Below are positions 25,348 through 38,000 of a stretch of 64,000 nucleotides of DNA, one piece after another; the first letter of the stretch is position 1, and the number at the start of each line of letters is the position of its first letter. Below the pieces are notes generated by a model that saw only the letters and a program-made list of their open reading frames with translations, ran no database searches and had not been told where the DNA came from. Source of the DNA: Adenanthera pavonina (lineage: Eukaryota; Streptophyta; Magnoliopsida; Fabales; Fabaceae); NCBI GenBank assembly GCA_026686845.1, contig JAIVEN010000013.1, positions 1,756,001 through 1,820,000 on the forward strand. Direction: 5' to 3'. The position numbers were made by a program, and so were the translations under genes.

Positions 25348-27656
25348 GAGTTAGAGAAGGCAGAATGGTTATTCAAAAGTAATGGTGCTTATGTGATAGG
25401 ATAGCTGGCTTTGTACACAGTGGTGAGATTCTTAGCTAGCTGGCTCTGTGTTGGATTATGAGTAGAAAAACTTACAAAGACTATTTTATTGCAAGCCCTT
25501 GTGTGGATTGTGAATATGATTTATAGATAAATAAATATATCAAGATATTTGAAAAAGGAACCCCACATGCTCCACTGGTATCATTAATGGCTTGGCTTTT
25601 TGCCTTTGCTTTAGGCTCCGATTATTTATTTGGAATCTTGGAGTCTATGTGGGTTCCAATTGGGGGACAGTATGAGACACAGTCACAGATGTGAAGAAGT
25701 ACATAAGAAATGGGCTTTTATATCTATGGTGTATCTTCAGTGAATCTTGTTCTATAGCGTTGACTCCACTGTTCACGAGAGGGACAGTGCTTGGTGATGT
25801 CAACTCCGTTGTTTATTTTCATTTTCACATTATACTTTTTAGAACTGATTCATTTTCACATTGTTCAAATCTCAGCCCTGAGAGATATGATTGCTTAAGT
25901 CATCCATCAATCAGGTAGTGCCTTATGGTTGGTTAAAAAAGCAAATACAGGTTCTGTCATGATTCATGAAAAAAATTATTATATAATATAAAATTCATAA
26001 TAAATCATATTGTTCACAAATCATAATAGTGTAATTCATTCTTCAGTCTTTATTTATTGAACAAAACAATATGTATAATTGTAAGATAAGAGACTAAGTA
26101 ATTCATGCTTAAAATATGTCATAAAAAGTTTGTCTTTTCAACAGTACCTAAAACATCTTTCTAATTGAGAGAATTTTTGGTAAGTGACACAAAGCGAAGA
26201 AGATTACAGCTCTTTCATTTAGTAAAATCACTAACATTTGTTTTGGTGATCATAGTGTGGGAGAAAGAATGCTGGATCTGATATTCACAAAGAAGGAAAA
26301 CGTATTTTTGACAATATTTTAAGGTATATATGATTGGAGAGAAAAATATTAAAAAATTATATGTTATTGCAATCGTGAAAGCACTTTATGGAAGAAATGT
26401 TGTGAACAGCTCAAGTGATATACTAACATTTGTACGATGCCTTCAAATGAAACGCACTCCACTGCTTTTAGCATTGGAATTGTCCTAATTGCGAAGAGCA
26501 TATGAATAATGGATTGATTCGGGCGCAATGTTGATATGATTGTCCTAATTCGGCTCTCCCTGTACTTTTCCCCCCCTGAAATAGTTATATTGCTTTTATG
26601 AAATATAAACAGTTATAGTCATTTGCATTCCAAAACTTATACTTCAAAATATATGACAAAAAAAATTACCAGCCTTACTCATTTCGTGTGGTCTAGAATC
26701 AATTTGTTTCTTATATGTGTTTTAATGTAATTTAACATACATCATTTGATATTTTCATAATATTGATGCTGGGGTTAAGTGAAACATATGTTAAATATAT
26801 CAGTACTAATTTTAAAAGATTATCAAATTTATGTAACATATAAGAAATAGTACATTATAACATATATGCTGGAGTTCTTCTTTTATGTAACATATGTTAA
26901 TTATAGGGCCTCTATAATTATATGATAAAGACGAAACAAGTTATAGGACCTGCTAAATAGAAAATTTGAATTTTGTAAAATGTAATACAGATGATTGGAT
27001 TAAAAGAGACGGTTTTAATAATGGTTGTAAGGGTGGGGCAAAATAAAACATGAATTTAGATTTTTCTTAATTTAGTTTAATTTTTTTTTATATATAATGA
27101 GAATTTAAATTTTTCACCTTTATTCAAACTCCACCTCACCCTTATCATTTAAACTAGTATAGATGACAAAATTTTTTATATTTTAATTATTAGATCAAGA
27201 TTAAGAGTTTATATTAATTACAACTTCATTAAAAGAAACTATAAATTTTAAATAATATTTTTTTAGTAATTGATCCATCTGAAACGTTGGATATTAATGT
27301 AACCACCAAATGTTAGAATTGAGGTGAATAGAGAGAAATTCAATTTGAGAAGATGTATATTGAAGTTAGCACACTGCAAGAAAATAAGAAAATAGTGTTT
27401 TTTGGAAAACAAAATTCTTTAAAAACTTTGAAAATTTTGTGAGAAAAGTGTTTTTGACTAAACTTGTCATGAAAAATACATGGAGAGAATAAATTACATA
27501 AGAAAAGTGTTTCCACGAAGGAACGGAATCCCAAATCAATTTTGAACAGTCTTCCGTCCCCTCTCCTTTGTGTTTCCCTACTTACATAAATTGTGTTGGA
27601 GTGTCGTGCTCTGAGATCGATTTCTGTAGGTGGATTCAATCTCTTCGTCAGGGTGA
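25348..27656. promoter_or_regulatory. Divergent intergenic region (subtilase / SH3P2-like)
   Basis: 2.3 kb between the two start codons, so it must hold both promoters and 5' UTRs. Nothing coding was recognised. No single TATA box could be chosen with confidence. Confidence 0.5.
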
Positions 27657-30600
27657 ATGGATGCAATCAGAAAGCAAGCCTCCAAGCTCCGAGAACAGGT
27701 CGCTCGCCAACAACAGGTTCTCTCTCTCTCTCTCTCTCGTGTGATTCCTTATCAGATCTTTAGATATTTTCAGTCGGTCTTATCTTCTTATGAAATTTCT
27801 TTACTTATATATTTTTATTTCGCTTTTATACTTCTCATTTGCTATGCTTTAATCCCATGTGCTTGTTGCCCAAAAAAAAATCGTATGTGCTTGACGCAAT
27901 TTTCTTATACTCTATTTTCTGAGATTTTAACATTGGCAATACAACCTTCGTTTCGATTCTCATTGTTTTTTTGTTCGCATGAAAGTGATTCTAGTGAGTT
28001 ATAGGATCTATGAAGTTGTGCGTTTATATTGCGGAAGTAACTAGAGAATAGTTGCAATGTTTGGTTGTGCGAATTCTTACAGAAGAAGTTGGATTTTGAA
28101 CTGGTACTTTTTCTTGGTAGCAAATCACCCGTTCATTGAACTGATACTTTTGCATGCGTATGGGTTGAACTTGGTCAAGAAACTCAGGATGATCGCAGAT
28201 ATTGGAATTCGATTAGATGAATCTTGAAATGGTTTATGGACAAAACTTGCCATGAAGTTTCCAATAAAAATATGGCACGCGGAGACAACCCATTGAGCAG
28301 TACTAAGCTCTGATAGAATATCGGTGTTTCAAAGTTTCAAATAAATTACTTAACAGTAAACGTCTTTAAGTTTTGTCCATTCTTTGTTGCTTGTCTGATG
28401 CCAGAGAATGTTCTGGATGTCCAGTATATATGTAAGATACGTTAAGAGGGGAGGTAGCTTGCATATTAGTTTACAGGTGCCTTTTAACCAGAGATGCGTG
28501 GAATAATTACAATGGCAGAAGGCATTGTCTTGAAAATGACCATGTGAGATTCTTGGTGAGCGGGAACTAGAAATCGCCTTTTAAGGTCTCGACAAGCAGT
28601 GAACTAGAATCGAAAATATCTCTTATCTTGCGATTGAAAAATTGATCAAAGTGATTTATTATACTTCAGAGAATAAATAATTCTCCCCCAAGTTGTCCCT
28701 CTTCTATTTTCTACCACCAGCCTTCACAGAAGAGCAAGAACTTTATAACCAACATTTGTAACCTTCCTATCATATATCATTGGCTTACCAAAATGTAAAT
28801 AAGAAACATCCTTCGGAGCAACATCACACAAACTCTCATCTATTCTTTTGAATAGAAAATTCAACTAAGCATCTTTTATTTGCTTTTACCTTATTCCTTT
28901 CATGAATTTACTAAATATTTTTTTGGTTGATAGTGCTCTTCAATTCAAGCTTTAAATTTTACATAAGCTCTGTTGCAACTGATTCTACACTCATCAATAA
29001 TTAGATTAACAAACTTTGCCATGAGAAATGCACTGGATGTGAAAATTGTTTTATCTCAGTACTATCATCTTTCTTAGGCTTCAAATTCAAACTTGTGGAA
29101 TGACAAGCAATTCCCCATCATCTTAAACATTTAATTTCCTATCATAGTTTGGAGGGACACTCAAATTAGAAACATTAAACTCTTTCCAAATTTTACCTGG
29201 ATTGACATCATATTAGAAAAACGTTCCTATCTACCAAGTTATTTCAGAGGAGGTCATCATCAAAATACTGCCAAGGAGATGAACTGGAACTTGACTTTCA
29301 AGCATTGTCATGAAAGGATTAAGATAATCACCATGAGCAAAGTCATCTTTAGAATTGATAAGTGATTCAAACATTGCTAGGCTTGTTGGAGTTGACTCCT
29401 CATTTTTTGTATCTTCCAGTCATGAATGGGAATACCCATTATTACACACAATCAACCAAGAGAACCATGAATACCAAACCTGATACCAGATGTTTGGCTA
29501 GACTTTATATACTCTTGTATTGACCTTGTAAGGAAATTTGTGTTAACTTTGAAGTAGAAGAAAAAGTTTACACTCTCGTTTTAGAATTAGACATCCTCAC
29601 ATTTAACTTAATAGATGTTGTTGATATATTTTTGTGGCAATTTTTTCTTTATCTGTGCTGCCTTTTTTCTCATTATGTTGTTTGGCATTAGCATATGTTA
29701 GAAAATTATTGACCCTTGCATTCATCTGTAGCTATTATGGTAATCATGTTCCTTTGTTGCTTTTTTATTTCTCTTCTTAAATTGTTCAATATTTTTGTTT
29801 GCTTTATTTATGAAGTTGTTAATCACTGTTGTGTTTTATAGGCTGTTCTGAAACAATTTGGAGCATATGGAGGTTCAGATAGTGTGGTCACTGAAAGGAT
29901 GGAGCTCCAGCAACATCAGAAACTTGAAAAGCTTTACATATCAACACGTGCAGGAAAGGTTACCTGGTCCTCCTGTTCTGATTTTCTATTTTCTCTCATT
30001 GTCCATCTCAGTTTGTCTTTTCATTTGTTGACTAATGAGGTTTCTTTCTATTCTTCAGCATTATCAAAGGGATATTGTCCGTGGTGTGGAAGGTTACATT
30101 GTTACTGGATCTAAACAAGTTGAAATAGGTAAATAACGTTGGTTGGTGAAGCTTGCTGTGAAGTTTTATGCAATTGGTTTTACGTTACTTAGCATTGTTT
30201 TATATTATTTATGTACATCTTTTTTCACAGGAACAAAGTTATCAGAAGATAGCAGGAAATATGGTGCAGAAAATACATGTACCAGTGGTAGTACATTATC
30301 CAAAGCTGCACTAAGTTATGCATGTGCACGCGCTCAAATGGAAAAGGAGCATGGGAACTTACTAAAAGCACTTGGCACTCAGGTTTGATAATCTATTCTC
30401 TTAATTGGAACAAAGGATTCGTTCTTTTCATATAAATTATTAGTGCTTTTGGAGGCACTGTAATAGTTACTCCACTTGAAATTTAAGTGTTGGGCCATCT
30501 ATGCACAATGGCCTCCTTTCTCCCATCTGCCATAAAGACCTTGGTTTTGCTTGTGGTTTGTTGTATATTGCTATTCTACTAAGAAACTACAAACTAGTAA

Positions 30601-32872
30601 CTACTATGTATTCCTTTGAAAGAGGGAAAAGATGGAAAGTTGTGACATGAACTTGACCCTTTTTATTTGTTATAGGGTTTAAGTTTTGACTCTTCATAAA
30701 TCAAGCTGGATTCTTATCCTCTCCTCCCCCCCCCCCCCCCAAAAAAAAAACCCAACCCCAACCCAAAAAAAAAAAAGACAGGAAAAGAAAAGGAATATGG
30801 AGATCAGTTGCAACCCAGATTCAAGTCCTTTTTTATAGCCAGACAAGTTCAGATTTCTCGCAGGAGTTATGTGCTGACTTGTGTTATTAGTGTATTCAGT
30901 TTGTCATCTATATTAGGCCCAATAATTCTGTGATCAACTTCTTGCTCTATGATTAGGTTGCAGAACCCCTAAGAGCAATGGTGGTGGGAGCTCCATTGGA
31001 GGATGCTCGGCATCTTGCTCAGCGTTATGACAGAATGCGACAGGAAGCTGAAGCCCAGGTATCCATGGATTGATCTCACATATTTTTTTTGAAAAAAGAA
31101 ATTGTAATTGAACTTTTCCAGTGTTTAAGGACATGTTAGAATTCATGGTTTTATATACTGATCATGTCAAAAATCGTAGTTCATTTATTGTTTTCTTTCT
31201 CTCTTTGGACTTGTAATTGCACTATCTTTTGAATCTTGGCAGGCAATTGAAGTTTCCAAACGCCAGGCTAAAGTAAGAGAAACTCCGGGCAATGCGGAGA
31301 ATACCATGAAATTGGAAGCAGCTGAAGCAAAATTTCAAGATCTGAAGTCAAACGTGGCCATATTAGGGAAGGAAGCAGCTGCAGCAATGGCAGCTGTTGA
31401 AGCACAGCAACAGAGATTGACCCTTCAGCGTCTCATAGCTATGGTATTATAGTGGTACCATTTGATGGAGAATTATTCATTTTTAATGAACATTTTTGTC
31501 TGTAGTAAAAGAATAAATCACAATTAAATCCAGCATTTTATATCTTATCATGAAGGTTGAAGTAGAGCGTGCCTATCATCAGAGAGTCCTCCAAATACTT
31601 GATCAGCTTGAGGGAGAGGTGAGCAATCGTAACTCTTGGTCATTTTACCATTCTATTCTTCTTACAGAAGTTGAATTTGCAATCAAACATTTGGGTCACA
31701 ATTTCTTTTGGTGTCAATCTATGATTATCTGTTATATGTATATTTAGTGATAGATAATATCCAAAAAAAATGATAGATGATATCAGAACAGCAGCGTATT
31801 GAAGCCCCTTCTGCTCCTAGTGTGGATAATAGCATGCCCCCACCTCCGTCATATGAAGAAGTGAATGGTGTCTATGCTTCTCAGGCACTTGATGGCTCAA
31901 CAGATGGCATGGGTTACTTCTTAGGAGAGGTTAGTGAGAGATTGTATCTTGTACATATATTACTGATACTATTTGCAAAAGGAGTGACTGCTTTTCATTC
32001 CATTGTATTTTTACTCTTGCAGGTTATGTTTCCATACCATGCTGTGTCTGATGTGGAGCTAAATCTATCAGTTGGTGATTATGTTGTTGTTCGGAAGGTT
32101 AGTATCTTTCTGTAGCTTCTTCTTATCAAGAAGTGGAAGAGTGCACCTGTTCTGAAATGTTTATATTTTTGGTGTTTTCCAAACATAAAATTTAAAATTT
32201 CTTAAGGACCCATCGGGGTTCATTAAGGGATGGCGTCTCGTGTTAAGTAATATCTTGGGTTTGATTCTCTGGGGAGCACTCTGGGACTACAATCCTAAAT
32301 ATGCTAGGAAGTGCCCTTACAAACACATGGAGAGATCATAGCTTGGACAAGATCTGAGAATTACTGAGCGTGAAAAAAAACAAAATGTTGATTGATGAAA
32401 AGTTAGCATCATTTTCAAGATTGATAAGTGCTGATCAAAATATACAGGTATATGATATATCATAATTTTAATCTAGTTGCTGGTAATCCTGCATGGTTTG
32501 AGGACATGATTTGTCTCCATTTCAATGCTGAATTTGAAAATCTAATTCTGTTGTGGATTGTGTTTTACTTTCAAGCAATTGTGGTTCGCACGCTGATGAA
32601 TGCCAAGCTCAGCTTGTACCACTTTCTTATTTCCTTGAACAGCTGAAACCTTTAAAACATAAAAGAACCTTTTTTGGGGTAGAAACAGATTAGTTTTCGT
32701 TGGAAATCCTTCTACATCTCAAATTGGTTGTAATATGTTTATTGTGTACTAACAGGTAACAAACAATGGATGGGCTGAGGGTGAGTGCAAAGGGAAAGCA
32801 GGTTGGTTTCCTTTTGGTTACATTGAGAGAAGGGAACGGGTTCTTGCAAGCAAGGTGGCTTATGTATTCTAA
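27657..32872 (+). CDS. SH3P2: SH3 domain-containing protein, SH3P2-like
   Basis: Ten exons: 27657-27716, 29842-29958, 30059-30128, 30231-30382, 30957-31058, 31243-31443, 31556-31618, 31777-31929, 32023-32097 and 32756-32872. All are in phase and give 369 aa, matching the usual length of the plant SH3P family. Start MDAIRKQASKLREQVARQQQ is the conserved N terminus. Residues up to about 260 form the alanine- and glutamate-rich helical BAR-like region (EVSKRQAKVRE, AAAAMAAVEAQQQ). A proline-rich linker (SMPPPPSYEEV) follows. The SH3 domain starts at about residue 307 (MFPYHAVSDVELNLSVGDYV, GWAEGECKGKAGWFP). In Arabidopsis SH3P2 binds phosphoinositides and works in clathrin traffic, cell-plate formation and autophagosome formation. 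No damage seen. Intron 1 is long (2.1 kb) and begins with a CT repeat. The family member number is inferred. Confidence 0.93.
27719..27738. repeat. CT microsatellite at the SH3P2-like intron 1 donor
   Basis: A CT tract starts two bases into intron 1, so the donor reads GTTCTC rather than the plant consensus GTAAGT. Length variation here would alter the donor context. Confidence 0.8.
30726..30776. repeat. Poly-C / poly-A low-complexity tract
   Basis: Fifteen C followed by ten A, then C/A-rich runs, in intron 4 of the SH3P2-like gene. Such a tract is error-prone in sequencing. Confidence 0.85.
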
Positions 32873-35005
32873 ATTTTCCTGTTGGGCTGGTTTCTTACCC
32901 TGTAAATTTTGAGTGTGTATGTTTTGGCTGTGGTTAAAGGGTTCATTTTAGCAGAGAACAAATTGATTTGTGATATAGATGCCGACTTTTCTCTCATCAT
33001 CAACTGATATGAAAGTCATTTTCTCTTCTATTTATTGTTATTTCCTTGTATAGAATTTTACATTCTCTCTCTTGTAATCGTGTGCCCTAGAGAATTTCTG
33101 GAGGCTCGCCTTCTTGTATAGCTTGCCAAGAAATTCATGCAATTAAAAGTTTTTCTTCTAACTATCAGATTCCAGAGCAGGTATTGTAAGTTTTTGCCAA
33201 CCGCTTATGTGGTGCGGTTACAGCTGCTTGGTGGCCTTGAATCTACATTTATTATATGTTTGAATAATATAAATAATTGTCATGCTAAAAAGAAAAGTGA
33301 ATGATATAAATAATTTGAAGGTTTTTCTACCGCTATGTTCTGAAAGTATATTTCATGTAGATGAGTCTCAGGTTGAGGAAGAAAAAGAACAAAAATCACT
33401 GATTTAAGAAATTCTGAATAATGATTTCAGGTATGGGGATTTGGGGATTGAGTTTATTACCTGCCAGGGTATGAGTTTGGGAACGGACAAATATTTAGAG
33501 GCCTTATACTCCATATTACCATCATCATCTCTATAAATTCATCATAGCTTTCTTTCTTTTTGGGGCCTTACACTTTTGTTATGGTCTGAATTATGCCTTT
33601 TGCCTCGGGAAGTGGGGTATGTGAAAGGATTAAATGAAAGATTGAATATAAAAGCCAACAAAGTAGCGTAACTGATATTCTGAAAAGTACAGTTACTTCA
33701 GGTTGGAAAAAAGATAGATTAAGATCTCTATATAAAAGTATTGACAAATAAATAGTACCAGTGCTAAATTCAATTGATTCGAATTGAAAATTCAATTTAT
33801 AAGAGAACTGAATTTTTAAATTGAGTTTTTAAAAAAAAATATTTTCATATGGAGATCCTTAAATGTCTTTTTCTCATTTAGGTTTGTAATGGTCTGCGAT
33901 ATACCCTACCTTAGAATTAAAGCAATCTATGCCACAAATTTATTTTAACCAAAATACTATTACGTATTATTATATTCCTACAAAATTCCTTCACAAAGGG
34001 ATCATTTTTCTTGAGAGTTTGCAAAATAAAATTTAAAAAAAAAGTGAATTCATAAATAAATTTTTTTATTTTTTAATAAAGAATTAAAGTTATTATTAAT
34101 CCATAATAAATATTACATTTTTTAATTTTTACATGCCACTTCTTATAAGCAAATGGCCCTTGCAATCCCAAATCATTTCATGGGGCTTTGTGGCCAAGCC
34201 GTTTTACCCAAACATATGAGCAGTCATTTTCTTTATAAAGGTTCACTTATTGCAATTTGATCCCTGAATAACAGCCAATAACACTGCCATACAAACGACA
34301 ATTTTATGGGTGACAATAGGGTAAAAGTTAAAACACAACACTGGAAGCTACAGGAACCACATTTGACTTCCCACATACCCCACCTCTTTTCCCACACAAA
34401 ATATAGCATGATCAACAGCAGTCATCTAGCTTACGATCTTGATCATCCACATCCTAGCATTGTTGCATTGCAATTTCAAGCTGGCTGGAAGGAAAAATAA
34501 AAACATAAATTAGAGGAGTGAAAAATTTAGGCAAAAAGATCACTCCATTTTGGATAAATTAGTATTACTATTCGCCCCTTGTTTTATACAGAATGCCAAT
34601 CAATACTTGTAGTTTGTTGCAATATCTCTTAATCCACTGTGATATTTTACCCTTTAAAATTTTAACTAATTACGTGAATGTTACAACAATCAAAGACATT
34701 TTTAAAAGAATTGTTTCACTTGCATTATGAATAATGAAGGTAAAACATACTTTCAATGATAAAACTATTCATCATTTTGACATGTATGAAATTACTTCTA
34801 TTATTATTGAGAATAAAAATAACACATGCTAGTTATTATTTAATTGAAGAAACTAAATGAGGGGTTGAAGGAAACATCTTGAACCACAATAATGTAATGC
34901 GAACTCATTTCAAGCCAAATCTTGGGTCTCAGATATAATTTACCCCTAAATTTTCAAGTTTCTAGTGAATTCTGTCACACGTTAAAACTAGCTATGAAAC
35001 TTACA
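32873..35005. terminator. Convergent 3' region between SH3P2-like and squalene synthase
   Basis: The two genes point toward each other, so this 2.1-kb stretch holds both 3' UTRs. Candidate AATAAA-like signals and T-rich stretches are frequent but cannot be assigned. No further gene seen. Confidence 0.45.
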
Positions 35006-38000
35006 TCAGTTATTATCCCGGTTGGCAGACAGATAAGCGAATATGATAGCCAGTGTGACAATGAGTATCAGATACTGCAGAAAAACTTCAAATCAGTATA
35101 TATTTTACATATGTAGCATCAAGTTCTACCAAAAATACATCACAAAAATTTACCACGGCCGCATTGTATCCAGACTCATTCTTCAGAATGTAAGATTTCC
35201 TGGTGAAATCAATGTCAAGCTTGTCAGAATCTCAATGGTGAAAACATAATTTTAGAAGTTACATGGATATGATGTGCATGCCTTTTACTTAGGAGACCAG
35301 ATTGTCTGCAAGTTTTTTGTATAGCTTCCACCCTCCTCAATGTTTTTGTTGCATTGGGATCATTTTTGTCAACCTACAACAGAACAATAATGGATTTTTA
35401 AGTTGGAAAAAACTAGCTTTAATAAGATGTCCTCGAAACTAAAAAATAGTTTTGGTGCCATGGAGGAATGTGCTACAGAATAAAGATAACCAAAATAATA
35501 TCTGAATTTTTAAACTTTTCAGGGTTCAAAACTCTTCCTTTCTTTTAGGGGCTCTATGAAATTGGGCATATAAAGCTTTCTAAGCATCAGCAACTCCTCA
35601 TTCTGTAAAGCAATTTTCCAAAATCTTATTTTCACAATATTTATATGTATGCTGTCATAAAACATAAATGGTAGCATTATAAGTGTGTAATAATTGTAAT
35701 ATGAGCAGCATTAAGATTCAAATTATTATGTTAAAGCTTGCAAAAAGAAACCATAGTTTAAAATACCACATGCCTTGGATTCCAACATACACGCAAAGTC
35801 AAAGAAAGCACCATAGACATCTGACATTGTCTTTGTCCGATCAATCACCTTGGCAGTTAGACCTATAAATCGCAAACATAATAATGAAAACAGCTTAGTA
35901 CACGACTATCACAAAAGAACATGTGGGCTTTTTCATTTTCTGTCGAGAAAACAAATGGTTACACTAACAAAAATCTCGGCTATAGAATGGTTAAGGACTT
36001 GTAGTGCCTACATATTCGAAAGTTAGAAACCATCACAAGCAACAGTCAAATTACTCTCTAATTACTTTAATCAACAACTTCTATCAGAGGAGAAAGCAAC
36101 AGATGTGTACTAATAGTTGCAACCAGAGAATCCAAAAGTAGAAATGCAGCATGTGTAATGAAATTAAGTTTGCTCAATATATGATCCTTATTTTTTCCCC
36201 CAATCGATATGATCCATATGTTTAACACAACTATATATCTAAATTTCCTGTTATGAAATTCCAATAAGTTGATTTTTGGAAGATGGATTCTAAATGAGAC
36301 AATATGGAACGCTTCATGCAGCAATTTAAAATTCACAGGACTTCCACACACATTTATGCCTAACATTCCTCAAAGTTAAAACGCTATGCAGTTAGCATCT
36401 AAAGACACATCATCTTACCACGCCTCATTTTAACTACGCCTCTGAAGACTTCAATGTTGTTGAAGCATAACGCAAGAGTCCCAATGGCCATGATCTATTG
36501 CAGAACATGTCAAGCATCCAAGTTACCAAACAAAAATTAGTTTAAAAATACTATAGCTGCAGACATGGATTTTTAAATATATGATGCATAAGAACAACAG
36601 GAGAGATTGTAGAAGTAAAAGCCAACAAAGAAATGTAATGAAACTTAGCAAAGCCTGAAGAAATTAAGAGTAGCACTAAGACTTCATTTAATTGAAAATG
36701 GGAGGCCATGATCAAAGACCTGAACTTGAGCAACTTAGCTTCTATAACACCAACAACTAGGAAGAACATCAATTCTTTTGTTGGATACCATTAAATTCTT
36801 CATTTCACCAAAATCTAGCTAGGCATGCAGTAGCTGCTATTTTACCAAATCAATCAAGCCAAATTAAGATCAATATCTCCATTGTAAATGAAATTACGAA
36901 ATCGACTGAGTATTCTGCTCCAACATCCTTGACCACAACATGCAGCAAAAACACCCAAAGTATGTAAAGTATATTAGAATTATCAGATCTTTTTGGCAAT
37001 ATCAAAACTTTAAATAAATTCATTGACCATTGCAACTACTTAAATTGTTTTGTTTGACATTGACCCTCTGTTTGGATAAAGGGAAAATAGGGGAAAAGGA
37101 AAATTTGGGAAGAAAACAAGACCCCTATTTTCCCTCTTAGTATTCCCCTACTCCTATTTTCCCCTTATTCCAGACAAAGCTTTAGTATGAAGCTGTTATT
37201 GACGGGACACGGCAATAGAACAAGATGAAATGTAAGTGAAACATCTATTAAAGCATAAATCATGTTGATGAATGACCATTGTATCAATTATGATAATGGA
37301 AATGTACCAATTAAACTTGAGGTAATTAAGAAAAAGAGCGCACCTGAGGAATAGCACAAAAACGAAATATAGCTAAGTCTCTTAGGTTGGACATGTACTG
37401 TAAGCAATCTTCAACATGCATCAAAGCATTGGTGACCATGTCATTGAGGCATTGCACTGCCTTGACAGAGTCTTCTTCACATTTCAAGTCCTGGACCACA
37501 AAATTAAATTGGATAAAGACAAATGCGCAACTCAGAAGTAAAAACCATTCATGATATGTATACAAGTAGTACATAACAGGGAAGTTGTTTCCACCATAAC
37601 GTCCATCAGGTCACAAAAGTTCAGCTAAGAATCATGGAGGGAAAGATAGAAAATGAAAGACGGGGGTAAAAACAAAATCTTAAAGACACAAACCTCAAGT
37701 TTGTTAACATATTTACTCCAAATCTGCCGAGGCCAAAACATGCGTGACTTTGGGATCTCATTAATGTCTTCCAGGTAATCTCGGATAATGTTTGTTTTCT
37801 GCAATTTCAGAAGGTTCTCAACTGAATAGTACGCAAAGAACTGTAAACATATTGTTTGTCTGCATTCAACTTTATGCTACCTGAAGGAACAAACCCATTG
37901 AATTAGAGAGGTATTCTGGAGCCAAATCTTCCGAACCAGAAGCATGGAAAAGCTTAGATAAACCAATCCCAACAAGTCCTGCTACATAGTGACAATATTC

